Positions 1 to 7,857 of a stretch of DNA of 64,000 bases are shown here, in pieces. The first letter of the stretch is position 1. Each line of letters opens with the position of its first letter. The translations under genes were made by a program, and so were the position numbers. The notes below the pieces were generated by a model. That model saw only the letters and a list, made by a program, of their open reading frames with translations, did not search any database and was not told the DNA's origin. Origin of the DNA: Micromonospora_H sonneratiae. Lineage in GTDB: Bacteria; Actinomycetota; Actinomycetes; Mycobacteriales; Micromonosporaceae. Location of the stretch: contig NZ_JBHTMP010000014.1 in NCBI RefSeq assembly GCF_042679305.1, forward strand, positions 1 to 64,000, read 5' to 3'.

Positions 1-119
1 ACCGGCTTAGCCTCCAGCGACGTCACCGCCTGGTCGGCCAGGGCCGGACCCGCGAACACACCACCGGTGAAAGCCAGACCAGCAGCAGCAAGCACACCCT
101 TACGAAGAATCGTGTTCAT
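1..119 (-). CDS. Secreted protein, N-terminal part only (cut by window edge)
   Basis: Reading leftward from ATG at 119-117, the first residues are MNTILRKGVLAAAGLAFTGG, followed by a hydrophobic stretch ending GPALA before DQAV. This is a classic Sec signal peptide with an AxA-type cleavage site near residue 28. A GGAG ribosome binding site lies 7 nt upstream of the ATG. Only about 39 residues are inside the window, so the mature domain is not visible. Signal peptides of this style are common on secreted cell-wall lytic proteins in Micromonosporaceae, but that is only a guess here. It probably has its own promoter, because a terminator-like hairpin lies upstream at 248-271. Confidence 0.75.
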   Translation of the reverse strand, partial: MNTILRKGVLAAAGLAFTGGVFAGPALADQAVTSLEAKP

Positions 120-195
120 GACAAAGCTCCAATACAGGGGGGATAGAACGCCTCCCACAGGGGGAAAGGAGAGACGCGGAAGCAACCCGCACACA

Positions 196-438
196 TCAGC
201 GCGCGCCGCTCACCAGAAGAAAGGGGGGAAAGAAAAGGAACGCCACACGCAACCCCCGGACCAGGGGTGCGGGCGTAGACAAGATGTAACGACCAGCCGG
301 CCGCCAACATTCCAGCCACCCGAAGATCATCACCACCGGGCCAGCCGAAGAGGCCACGCTACTCAGCCGTACGCGATATACAACGCCCCCACCCCCGCCA
401 ACATTCCGCCGAGAGCGGCCGAACAGCCAGTCGATCAT
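196..438 (-). pseudogene. Possible decayed small membrane-protein gene
   Basis: The frame from ATG 438 begins MIDWLFGRSRR and later reads LSSVASSAGPVVMIFGWL, both with high G/C third positions. Between them the good codon pattern moves to the next frame, giving MLAGVGALYIAYG. Joining the three pieces needs one extra and one missing base, and would give a short basic start followed by hydrophobic segments. The stretch ends at a hairpin with a pyrimidine-rich tail (248-271), as a real gene would. The alternative is chance coding pattern in untranslated DNA; codon pattern is the only evidence. The SDR gene just upstream is also odd at its 3' end. Confidence 0.22.
248..271 (-). terminator. Hairpin with pyrimidine-rich tail, probable terminator
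   Basis: An 8-bp stem with one bulged A (248-256 pairing with 264-271) closes a 7-nt loop. On the minus strand it is followed by a long T/C-rich run at about 240-205, which is unusual for this genome and resembles a rho-independent terminator. It would end transcription coming from the SDR gene and separate it from the secreted-protein gene at 119. Confidence 0.45.
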
Positions 439-469
439 GCCTCGGAAACCACCCAAACACGACCAGATC

Positions 470-1183
470 TCAGCCCGACTCCCGAAGCCCGGGGGTACGA
501 AGTCCGGGCAGATATCTGAACGCGAATGCGAAACTCGTGTGCTCGTTTCCGAAACGCGTCCGCACGGTGCCGGGATGAAACGACGTGGACATGATCTCCG
601 GCCACTGCTGGGCCGCCGCCACGGAGAACAGCATGATGGCCTGCTTGGCGGTGCAGTAGGCGAACAAGGGCCGATAGGGTTTGCCCACTCCCGACAGATT
701 GTCCGGGTCCAGCCTGCCCTGCGGGTAGCCGTTCGACGCGGTGTTGATGATGCGCCCACCGGCGAGCAGTCCGCGCAGTTCGTGGCTCAACAGGAACGGG
801 GCGAGCAGATTGGTCTGCACCGTCATCTCGTGGCCGTCCACCGAGAGCCGATGCGCCTTCACTGTTCCACCGGCGTTGTTGGCCAGCACGTCGAGACGCG
901 GGTAGGTGCCCCGGATCTTCTCCGCGAGACTTCGGACGTCATCGAGGACACCGAAATCGCACCGGTAGGCGTCCACCGGTGCCGTGGCTACGGCGCGGAC
1001 ACGCTCGGTCGCGGCGGTGAGGCGGGCTTCGTCCCGGCCAACGATGGCGAGGGTCCAGCCACGCCGGGCAAGTCCCTCGGCGGCGGCCAGCCCGATTCCG
1101 GAACTGGCGCCGGTCACCAAGGCAATACGTTGATCATTCACGGTCACGCGGGGAAGGCTAAGGGCGTGATCCTGATCCGCCAC
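470..1183 (-). CDS. Short-chain dehydrogenase/reductase with altered C-terminus
   Basis: Predicted NAD(P)-dependent oxidoreductase of the classical SDR family; substrate unknown. The cofactor motif TGASSGIG, the LANNAGG motif, the conserved NTAS strand and the catalytic Y-x-x-x-K (YCTAK) are all present, so the Rossmann core looks complete. The 237-residue frame starts at GTG 1183; GTG 1150 or 1144, nearer the usual start of the first strand, are alternatives and none has a strong ribosome site. The protein ends ...YLPGLRTPGLRESG, whereas relatives continue for about 40 residues past a similar LRTP/LRSP sequence. The neighbouring frame continues as PGFGSRAEIW, suggesting a frameshift near 485-495. 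Confidence 0.82.
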   Translation of the reverse strand: MADQDHALSLPRVTVNDQRIALVTGASSGIGLAAAEGLARRGWTLAIVGRDEARLTAATERVRAVATAPVDAYRCDFGVLDDVRSLAEKIRGTYPRLDVLANNAGGTVKAHRLSVDGHEMTVQTNLLAPFLLSHELRGLLAGGRIINTASNGYPQGRLDPDNLSGVGKPYRPLFAYCTAKQAIMLFSVAAAQQWPEIMSTSFHPGTVRTRFGNEHTSFAFAFRYLPGLRTPGLRESG

Positions 1184-1299
1184 TCAGCCGACCAGGCATA
1201 CATCCCACCGGCCGATCGACTCGGATGTGACCCAGGTCTCTGCCGGACACACCCAACCCTCGACCATCGCGTCGGCGTATGAACGGGCGGAGGTGCCAG

Positions 1300-1821
1300 A
1301 TGGCGGACGAGCAGTACCCGGGTCTTCGAGAGTTCATAGCAGCTCGAGGCCAGGCACTCTCCCGGGCCGCCTACCTGTTGACCGGGGATCACGGTCTGGC
1401 GGAAGACCTGGTCCAGTCGGCAATGATGCGGGTGCTCCGACACTGGAAGAAGATGGGTGACACCGGCCCCGAGGCGTACGTCCGGCGAATCATCTATCAC
1501 CTGTATCTCTCGCGGCGACGTCGGCGTCGAGTCCCGGAACTGCTGACCGCCCGCGTTCCCGAACTGGCGACGACCGACCCGTACCTGGCCTCGACGCTAC
1601 GGATCAGCCTCGATCGGGCGCTGACTGCACTCTCACCGAGACAGCGGGCGGTGCTGGTGCTGCGGTACTACGAGGACCTCACCGAAGCCGACGCGGCGGC
1701 GGTGCTCAACTGCAGTGTCGGGGCGGTCAAACGGTACGCACACGAAGGGCTCGCCCGCCTGCGTCAGGTCGCACCACACCTGGTGGACTTCGCACCCGTT
1801 GTCGAGAAGGTGGGCAGATGA
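1300..1821 (+). CDS. SigE-family RNA polymerase sigma factor (ECF type)
   Basis: 173-residue sigma factor of the SigE family abundant in Micromonosporaceae and Streptomyces. Region 2 spans roughly residues 15-75 (AAYLLTGDHGLAEDLVQSA is the typical core-binding/-10 segment), and region 4 roughly 100-155 (LSPRQRAVLVLRYYEDLTEA plus a helix-turn-helix, CSVGAVKRYAHEGLARL). The start is ATG 1300, preceded by GGAGG at 6-nt spacing; ATG 1279 in the same frame lacks such a site. The stop overlaps the next gene as ATGA, so the pair is translationally coupled. The partner is a membrane protein, suggesting an extracytoplasmic-signal pair. Confidence 0.93.
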   Translation: MADEQYPGLREFIAARGQALSRAAYLLTGDHGLAEDLVQSAMMRVLRHWKKMGDTGPEAYVRRIIYHLYLSRRRRRRVPELLTARVPELATTDPYLASTLRISLDRALTALSPRQRAVLVLRYYEDLTEADAAAVLNCSVGAVKRYAHEGLARLRQVAPHLVDFAPVVEKVGR

Positions 1822-3245
1822 CCCGCAGGCTGATGGACGCGATGCAGGAGACCGTGACCGACGTGCCGGCGTACGTCTCCTATGAGGGTCTGCTCTCCAG
1901 AACTCGCCAGCAGCGCCGACACAGAACGCGGGCCGCGATCGTGACGGTCCTGGCACTCGTACTCGGAATCGTCCTCATGCCCCAGATTCCCGCCTCGTAC
2001 AGTGCGCTCGACATGGCAGGGCCGGTCAGTGCGCCACCAGTGTCACTGTCGTTGCCCAACCGGCTGGGCAAGCCGCAGTGGGGCAGTTGGTCCGTGCAAC
2101 GCCGGCCGATAGCCGCCGCTCCGCTCATCTTCACCTCCGAGGCGTGGTGGTACGAACCGGTAAGCACGGGCTCGGTGGCGGTGGTCGAGGCCGACACCGA
2201 CGAATACCGCGTGATATCAACCGGCTGGGGTAGCGAAGCCGGAAGGGATGCGGTGATCTCGTCGGACGGCACCCGGCTGGCGTTGCCCAACCAGATCGTG
2301 GACCTGCCCACGGGACGTGAGTCGGCGCTGCCGAAGCTCGACGGCATCTCGGTGGTCAATCCGGCCGCCTGGTCCCCACAGGACAACGTCCTGGCGGTCA
2401 TCCAGCACGACGGCAGATATGTGGACCAACCTGACGGCGGGGAGGTGTATCGGCAGACCCGAGCGCTCCTGGGGCTGGTCGAATTGAGCTCCGGACGCTT
2501 CGCCAGCATCGCGGAACTGGAGGCGGACACCCAGGTCAACGGCTGGACGGTCGCCTTCGCTCCCGATGGGCGCACCCTGGCGTATCAGAGCGGAAACCGG
2601 ATCGTGGTCACGACGTTGGCCGGTGAGGTTCGCAGTGAATTCACCGTTCCCGCCGACACCCGGATCGCGGGCAAGGGCGCGTGGACACTGGACGGCAGTG
2701 GCCTGACCCTGGTCACCCAACGCCGTTGCTGCGACGGGGACGAATATCCGTCGCGATGGCGGCTACAGGTGGTCGACCCGGCCACCGGTGCCGAGCGCGA
2801 CGGGCCGCGCCTGCCGGAGCAGAACGGGCTGGTCGCACTCCGACTGTTGAGCTGGACCCCCGACGGCGCGGCGGTGGTGGCGCGTTACCACCCCTGGCCG
2901 GGTAGGAAGGCCGTCGGCCTCGGCACCTACGACGACATCATGGCGGCGGTAGCCCGCCAGACCGACCTCACCGCGCTCAGCCCGGTCGGCGAGCCACGGG
3001 TACTGCTCACCGGTGGTGAAGCCGTGGTGCAGGGCATCGACGTCGCCGACCGGGCGATCACCGGTGGCCGTACCCATCCCGGGAGGCTGCCGCCGGGCGG
3101 AATCGGGCCGGAGTACCGGATGTACATCAAGCTCACGTTGCAGTGGGCGGCTCCGGTGGTCGCCGGTGCACTGATCCTGGCCGTGTGGTTCGTACGCAGG
3201 TCACGTCGCCGCAGGATGGTGCGGACGCAGCGACGCATGTCATGA
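1818..3245 (+). CDS. Membrane-anchored beta-propeller-like protein, possible anti-sigma partner
   Basis: 475 residues, coupled to the sigma gene by a 4-nt overlap. Residues 1-38 are hydrophilic, about 39-57 form a membrane helix (IVTVLALVLGIVLMP), and about 445-463 form a second (WAAPVVAGALILAVWFV) followed by a short Arg-rich tail. The roughly 390 residues between contain repeated TolB/WD-type strands such as SSDGTRLALP, FAPDGRTLAY, WTLDGSGLTLV and WTPDGAAVVA, so this part is probably an extracytoplasmic propeller. No zinc anti-sigma motif (HxxxCxxC) is visible in the short N-terminus. Genes of this layout commonly follow SigE-type sigma genes; anti-sigma function is inferred from context only. 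Confidence 0.8.
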   Translation: MTRRLMDAMQETVTDVPAYVSYEGLLSRTRQQRRHRTRAAIVTVLALVLGIVLMPQIPASYSALDMAGPVSAPPVSLSLPNRLGKPQWGSWSVQRRPIAAAPLIFTSEAWWYEPVSTGSVAVVEADTDEYRVISTGWGSEAGRDAVISSDGTRLALPNQIVDLPTGRESALPKLDGISVVNPAAWSPQDNVLAVIQHDGRYVDQPDGGEVYRQTRALLGLVELSSGRFASIAELEADTQVNGWTVAFAPDGRTLAYQSGNRIVVTTLAGEVRSEFTVPADTRIAGKGAWTLDGSGLTLVTQRRCCDGDEYPSRWRLQVVDPATGAERDGPRLPEQNGLVALRLLSWTPDGAAVVARYHPWPGRKAVGLGTYDDIMAAVARQTDLTALSPVGEPRVLLTGGEAVVQGIDVADRAITGGRTHPGRLPPGGIGPEYRMYIKLTLQWAAPVVAGALILAVWFVRRSRRRRMVRTQRRMS

Positions 3246-3330
3246 TCGGCTCCGCTGGTCACGGGCACCGGACGCTATCGTGCGTGCGGCGCCCACCAGG
3301 CGCATTCCGACCCTTCATGGAAGGCTCGCA

Positions 3331-5124
3331 ATGACCTCTCGTTCCGGCCGGTCGCGGCGCCAACTGCTGACCGCCGCCGCAGCCGCCACTGTGGCGGCAC
3401 CGCTGGTCACCGCCGCTCCGGCCCAAGCCGCAAGACCGGCGAAGCCAAAGACGTACGACCTCACCATCCTGGGTACGTCCGACACCCACGGCAACGTGTA
3501 CAACTGGGACTACTACCGGGACGCCGAGTACGACGACAGCGCACACAACGACGTCGGTGTGGCGAAGCTGGCCGCTCTGGTCAACCGGATCCGGGCCGAG
3601 CGGCGGGGCAGGGCGACCCTGGTGCTCGACGCCGGGGACACCATCCAGGGCACTCCCCTGGCGACGTACTACGCCAAACAGGAGCCGATCACCGCGACCG
3701 GTGAGAAGCATCCGATGGCCCGGGCGATGAACATTCTCCACTACGATGCGATCACCCTCGGAAACCACGAGTTCAACTACGGACTCCCGCTACTGGACCT
3801 GTGGATCCGTCAGCTCGGCTTCCCCGCACTCGCCGCCAACGCGGTCAACGAGCGCACCGGCAGGCCCGCCTTCCAGCCGTACGTCATCAAGAAGGTCTCC
3901 CTCGGCTTCGCCGCACCGACGCTGCGGGTCGGCATCCTCGGCCTGACCAACCCCGGCGTGGCCATCTGGGACAAGGGCATCGTCGAAGGCAGGCTGCGCT
4001 TCGAGGACATGGTGGCGACCGCCGCGAAATGGGTACCGATCATGCGGGCCCGAGGTGCCGACATCGTGCTGATCTCGGCACACGGTGGGGACAGCGGCAG
4101 GTCCAGCTACGGCCCGGAACTGCCGAACGAGAACCCGACGGCGCTCATCGCGCAGCAGGTGCCCGGCATCGACGCCATCCTCTTCGGGCACGCCCACAAC
4201 GAGGTGGTGGAGAAGTTCGTCGTCAACGAGACGACCGGTGAACGGGTGCTGCTGACCGAGCCGTCGAAGTGGGGCCAGCGGCTGAGCCGGATGGACTTCA
4301 CGCTCAGCCGGGAGCGCGGACGCTGGCGGATCACCGACAAGCGGGCCACGATGCTGAACACCAACACGGTGGTCGAGGACCCCAAGGTGCTGGCTGCCGT
4401 ACGGGCACAGCACGCCAAGACGATCGCCTACGTCAACCAGGTCGTCGCCACCTCGGCGGTCGAACTGTCGGCGGCGGAGTCACGCTACAGGGACACCCCG
4501 ATCCTGGACTACATCAACCAGGTGCAGACCGACACGGTCACCGCTGCCCTGGCCGGTACCTCGTACGCGGCTCTCCCGGTGCTGTCGATCGCCGCGCCGT
4601 TCAGCCGTACGGCGGTGTTCCCGGCCGGCGACGTGAAGATCCGGGACGTGGCCGGCCTCTACGTCTACGACAACACCCTGGAGGCGGTCGTCCTCAGCGG
4701 CGCCGAGGTGCGGGCGTACCTGGAGCACTCCGCGAAGTACTTCCGGACGTTCGGTCCGGGTGCCCCGGTCGACCCGGCATCGATCAACGACCCGAGCGTG
4801 CCGGACTACAACTACGACACCTTCTCCGGCCTGGACTACGAGATCGACATCAGCCGCCCGGACGGCCAACGCATCACGAGGCTGACCCACCCGGGTACGG
4901 GCAACCCGGTCGCTGACGGCGACCAGTTCGTGGTCGCGGTGAACAACTACCGACGCAGCGGCGGCGGTAACTTCCCCGGCATCGTGAAGCCCCAGATCTA
5001 CAACGAGCAGAAGGAGATCCGCCAGCTGCTCATCGACTGGGCACAGGCCAAGGGGGTCATCGACCCGGCCGACTTCTATCAGCCCAACTGGCGGCTGGTC
5101 CGCGAAGGCGTACCCGTCTTCTAG
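3331..5124 (+). CDS. Exported 5'-nucleotidase / 2',3'-cyclic phosphodiesterase family metallophosphatase
   Basis: 597-residue secreted enzyme expected to hydrolyse nucleotides to nucleosides and phosphate outside the cell. The N-terminus (SRSGRSRRQLL, then an Ala-rich stretch ending AQA) is a twin-arginine-type signal. Metal-site motifs of the calcineurin-like domain are present in order: SDTHGN, DAGDTIQGTP, GNHEFNYG, SAHGG and GHAHNE. The C-terminal substrate domain (about 370-597) includes GGGNFPG. ATG 3331 follows GGAAGG at about 6 nt; the frame is open from GTG 3280, but that start would precede the signal oddly. Length is normal for the family. Probably monocistronic, with a strong hairpin downstream at 5183. 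Confidence 0.93.
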   Translation: MTSRSGRSRRQLLTAAAAATVAAPLVTAAPAQAARPAKPKTYDLTILGTSDTHGNVYNWDYYRDAEYDDSAHNDVGVAKLAALVNRIRAERRGRATLVLDAGDTIQGTPLATYYAKQEPITATGEKHPMARAMNILHYDAITLGNHEFNYGLPLLDLWIRQLGFPALAANAVNERTGRPAFQPYVIKKVSLGFAAPTLRVGILGLTNPGVAIWDKGIVEGRLRFEDMVATAAKWVPIMRARGADIVLISAHGGDSGRSSYGPELPNENPTALIAQQVPGIDAILFGHAHNEVVEKFVVNETTGERVLLTEPSKWGQRLSRMDFTLSRERGRWRITDKRATMLNTNTVVEDPKVLAAVRAQHAKTIAYVNQVVATSAVELSAAESRYRDTPILDYINQVQTDTVTAALAGTSYAALPVLSIAAPFSRTAVFPAGDVKIRDVAGLYVYDNTLEAVVLSGAEVRAYLEHSAKYFRTFGPGAPVDPASINDPSVPDYNYDTFSGLDYEIDISRPDGQRITRLTHPGTGNPVADGDQFVVAVNNYRRSGGGNFPGIVKPQIYNEQKEIRQLLIDWAQAKGVIDPADFYQPNWRLVREGVPVF

Positions 5125-5182
5125 CACCCGTGCCGCAGCTCGGTGTCGGCATGCGGCGGCATGATCTGACCGGTACGGAATG

Positions 5183-5215
5183 GGATCGGCCGGCGCTGCT
5201 GTCGCCGGCCGATCC
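5183..5215 (+). terminator. Perfect 13-bp hairpin after the nucleotidase gene
   Basis: GGATCGGCCGGCG at 5183-5195 pairs perfectly with 5203-5215 across a 7-nt loop, 58 nt past the nucleotidase stop. There is no T-run, as is usual for actinobacterial terminators. The rest of the 331-nt gap to 5455 holds no credible gene. Confidence 0.5.
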
Positions 5216-5369
5216 GCCGAGCGCCCGACGGTGGCTGGATCACCGCATGGTGATCAGCAGCCGCAGAACAACCGGCATACCCTGCCAAAGCGGCATTTCT
5301 CAGCCCAAAGCAGCGATATACCGGCCGGTTTCCGTCGTGAGTGTCGCCGGCCCGGAAGACCCCAGGATC

Positions 5370-5390
5370 GTCCGACGTCAGCTGTCGGAC
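5370..5390. promoter_or_regulatory. Inverted repeat upstream of the pentapeptide-repeat gene
   Basis: GTCCGAC at 5370-5376 is repeated inverted as GTCGGAC at 5384-5390 with a 7-nt spacer, about 65 nt before the TTG start at 5456. It could be an operator or a leader hairpin. No experimental counterpart is known to me. Confidence 0.25.
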
Positions 5391-5455
5391 ACAATGGGCC
5401 TCATCCCCGAGCACGGTTGCCGCAGTGCTCCGCCACTTCCAGGAGATCACCCACG

Positions 5456-6373
5456 TTGTCCCGCAAGCGCGAAGTCCCGTCCCGCAGACGCGAAGTTCCG
5501 GCCCGCAGGCGGGAGGTTCCGGCCCACAGGCGGGAGGTTCCGACCTCCGAGCGCGAGGTTCCGGTCCGCAACGAGCGCCACCTCGATCTGCGAGCTGACT
5601 GCGCCAACTGCTTCGGACTGTGCTGTGTGGCCCTGCCCTTCGCCGCATCGGTCGACTTCGCGATCGACAAGGACGCCGGGAAACCGTGCAGGAACCTCCA
5701 GACCGACTTCCGATGCGGCATCCACGCACAACTACGGGAGAAGGGCTTCCCCGGCTGCACCGTGTTCGACTGTATGGGAGCCGGGCAGAAGATCTCCCAG
5801 GTCACCTTCGGCGGACAGGACTGGCGGCAGACACCGGACGCCGCCAGGCAGATGTTCGACGTGTTTCCGATCATGCGGCAGCTCCACGAACTGCTCTGGT
5901 ATCTGACCGAGGCACTGACGTTGCCACCCGCGCGCCCGATCCACCGGGACCTTCGCCGAGCACTCGACGAAACCGAGCGGCTCACGCGTAGCAGTCCCGA
6001 GAAGCTGGCGGAGCTGGACATGGTCGGGGTGCGTCACGGCGTCAACGGGCTGCTGGTGCAGACCAGCGACCTGGTTCGGGCCACGGTGCCCGGCCGGAAG
6101 AAGAACCACCGGGGAGCCGACCTCGTCGGGGCCAGGCTCACCGGCGCAAACCTACGGGGTGCCAACCTACGTGGGGCGTACCTCATCGCGGCAGACCTGA
6201 AGAACGCCGATCTTCGGACGGCGGATCTCATCGGCGCGGACCTCCGCAACGCCGATCTGAGCGGTGCAGACCTCACCGGCAGCTTCTTCCTCACCCAGTC
6301 GCAACTGAACTCGGCGCGAGGAGACTCGACCACCAGGCTGTCGGCCGACCTCACCCGTCCCGGGCACTGGTGA
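5456..6373 (+). CDS. Pentapeptide-repeat protein with Cys-rich domain and N-terminal heptad repeats
   Basis: 305 residues from TTG 5456, chosen because AGGAG lies 10 nt upstream and better codon use begins there; the open frame runs back to 5180 without coding character. Three parts are visible. Residues about 3-40 are tandem seven-residue repeats of the type (R/E)REVPxx. About 45-110 form a cysteine-containing domain (CANCFGLCC, then KPC, RCGIH, GFPGC, FDCMGAGQ) that may bind a metal or cluster. About 215-290 are pentapeptide repeats A(D/N)LxxA, which fold as a right-handed quadrilateral beta-helix. Other pentapeptide proteins mimic DNA or act as scaffolds; the function here is unknown. It stands alone between hairpins. 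Confidence 0.85.
   Translation: MSRKREVPSRRREVPARRREVPAHRREVPTSEREVPVRNERHLDLRADCANCFGLCCVALPFAASVDFAIDKDAGKPCRNLQTDFRCGIHAQLREKGFPGCTVFDCMGAGQKISQVTFGGQDWRQTPDAARQMFDVFPIMRQLHELLWYLTEALTLPPARPIHRDLRRALDETERLTRSSPEKLAELDMVGVRHGVNGLLVQTSDLVRATVPGRKKNHRGADLVGARLTGANLRGANLRGAYLIAADLKNADLRTADLIGADLRNADLSGADLTGSFFLTQSQLNSARGDSTTRLSADLTRPGHW
5469..5573 (+). repeat. Five tandem 21-bp repeats inside a coding region
   Basis: Five imperfect copies of a 21-bp unit (consensus begins GCGAAGTTCCGGCCCGCAG) run at 5469, 5490, 5511, 5532 and 5553. They encode the heptad repeats of the pentapeptide-repeat protein. The period is a multiple of three, so copy-number change would preserve the frame. Confidence 0.9.
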
Positions 6374-6391
6374 CCCGACGGGTCACATCTG

Positions 6392-6450
6392 CGGATCCGA
6401 CCCTGCATCCGCTCGGATCCGGCCCCTACGAGCGTGCGGATCCGGCCCCT
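6392..6450. repeat. Three imperfect copies of a BamHI-site-centred direct repeat
   Basis: CGGATCCGGCCCCT occurs at 6414-6427 and 6437-6450, with a near copy at 6392-6404, giving a period of 22-23 bp. The rest of the 303-nt gap from 6374 to 6676 holds no gene that I can support; it also contains the hairpin at 6629. Confidence 0.6.
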
Positions 6451-6628
6451 GGGAGGTCAACCCGGGAGTCGTCGTCCCCCGTCCGAACACCACGACGACT
6501 CCCGGACCAACAATCGAGGGCCGGCGACAGGATCGACGGACCTGCGTGCAGTACCTGTTCGATACTGCCGGTCGGACCCGGGATGCGCGCTATGGCCAGC
6601 ACCACAATCGGGGGTGTAGCTAACCCCA

Positions 6629-6655
6629 CCCCGACCGCCTGCCCGGCGGTCGGGG
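6629..6655 (-). terminator. Perfect 11-bp hairpin downstream of the 64-residue gene
   Basis: CCCCGACCGCC at 6629-6639 pairs with 6645-6655 around a 5-nt loop. It lies 22 nt past the stop of the minus-strand gene ending at 6677 and is a likely terminator for it. Confidence 0.5.
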
Positions 6656-6676
6656 CCACCTGCCGGTCTCGCGGTG

Positions 6677-6871
6677 TCAGCCACCGGCACCGAGTCGCAG
6701 TATCCACTCGTCGTCGTTGCCGGCCGGTTCGGGCCGGTCGCGTGCGGCGTCGGTCTCGGTCAGCTCCAACCGGTCCTCCGGACGCACCCGGCCGGGCAAC
6801 TCACCGAACCTGGCGTAGCGCAGGAATGCGAGTTCCTCGTCCGAGAATCGCTCCCGGCGCTCTCCGTTCAT
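6677..6871 (-). CDS. Small acidic hypothetical protein
   Basis: 64 residues beginning MNGERRERFSDEELAFLRYA and continuing with FGELPGRVRPEDRLELTETD; charged, soluble, no cysteine and no membrane segment. ATG 6871 is preceded by GGGGAGG at 5 nt; a GTG six codons earlier is a poorer start. I recall similar short proteins in other Micromonosporaceae but know no function. It is divergent from the phosphatase at 6983 and ends in a clean hairpin, which supports a real, separately transcribed gene. Confidence 0.65.
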   Translation of the reverse strand: MNGERRERFSDEELAFLRYARFGELPGRVRPEDRLELTETDAARDRPEPAGNDDEWILRLGAGG

Positions 6872-6982
6872 GACGACCTCCCCGTCCAACTGTTCGTCCT
6901 ACAGCAATCATCGACCACGAATGCCCGGCTGACAGTTTTCCCGCAACGGACACAACACTCGGGCCACACCTAGGATCGTCAG

Positions 6983-7594
6983 ATGGCGCAACGACTGCTC
7001 TATCTCGTACGGCACGGAGAATCGGAGGACGCGCACACCGAGTCGGTCGATGCCGGGCTCTCCGAGATCGGCCGGCAGCAGGCCAGGTGCCTGGGTGGAC
7101 GGCTGCGCGACGTGCCGTTCACGGCCATCCACCACAGCCCGGTACGACGGGCCGCGCAGACCGCACAGTTGCTGGCCGGGGAGCTTCCCGGCGTACCGGT
7201 CCACGAATCGGAACTTGTCGGCGACTACGTTCCGGCGATACCCCAACCAGGTGTACTGCATCCGGCGTATGCCGACTGGTTCGACACCCTGCCCGTGGCC
7301 GAGCTCGCCCGGGGTGCCGAACTGGCCGCAGCGGCCATCGACCGTTTCACCGCCGCCCCGGAGACCGACGAGCGCGAGCTGGTCGTCACCCACAACTTCC
7401 TGATCGGCTGGTTGGTCCGGCACTGTCTCGACGCGCCCGACTGGCGCTGGATCGGCCTCAACCACTACAACTGCGGGTTGACCGTCATCGCCTACCGCAG
7501 CGACCGTCCCAGCTCCCTGCTCAGCTACAACGACGTCGGCCACCTGCCCTCCGCCCTTCGCGGCACCGGCATGCCGGCGCACCTGCGGATCTGA
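6983..7594 (+). CDS. Histidine phosphatase family protein
   Basis: 203-residue cytosolic phosphatase of the phosphoglycerate-mutase-like superfamily. The phosphohistidine motif LVRHGES lies at residues 8-14, a second arginine motif in HHSPVRRAAQTA, and the second catalytic histidine in VVTHNF near residue 135. Substrate cannot be told from sequence; relatives dephosphorylate sugar phosphates, nucleotides or cofactors. The gene is monocistronic. The 263 nt between it and the next gene hold no supported feature. Confidence 0.9.
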   Translation: MAQRLLYLVRHGESEDAHTESVDAGLSEIGRQQARCLGGRLRDVPFTAIHHSPVRRAAQTAQLLAGELPGVPVHESELVGDYVPAIPQPGVLHPAYADWFDTLPVAELARGAELAAAAIDRFTAAPETDERELVVTHNFLIGWLVRHCLDAPDWRWIGLNHYNCGLTVIAYRSDRPSSLLSYNDVGHLPSALRGTGMPAHLRI

Positions 7595-7857
7595 CCGCAG
7601 CGGCGACGGCTGCCCCGTCCCCCGAGGCGCCCCCACACCGGGAGCCGGCGAGTTCGACGGTAGGGGGACCCGTATGCCGTACGGGAACGCGTATGCCGTC
7701 CGTCGGCGACGTACCGGCGACTCGGCGGCGGCACAACGGCATCATCAGGGTCGTCACGGGTAATAGGGGTTCTTCGCGCCGCCCGACATCCGAGGCCAAA
7801 CGGCGTCCCGGACACCGCGCGGCGGTTACCACGGACGAACCTGCGTTGGAGGATCCG

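Noticed and set aside
5469..5573. CRISPR-like tandem units
   Set aside because: Units are contiguous with no unique spacers, and are translated in frame.
5130..5906. 258-residue frame before and over the pentapeptide gene
   Set aside because: Codon pattern fits only the frame of the pentapeptide-repeat protein; this frame reads through its repeats out of phase.
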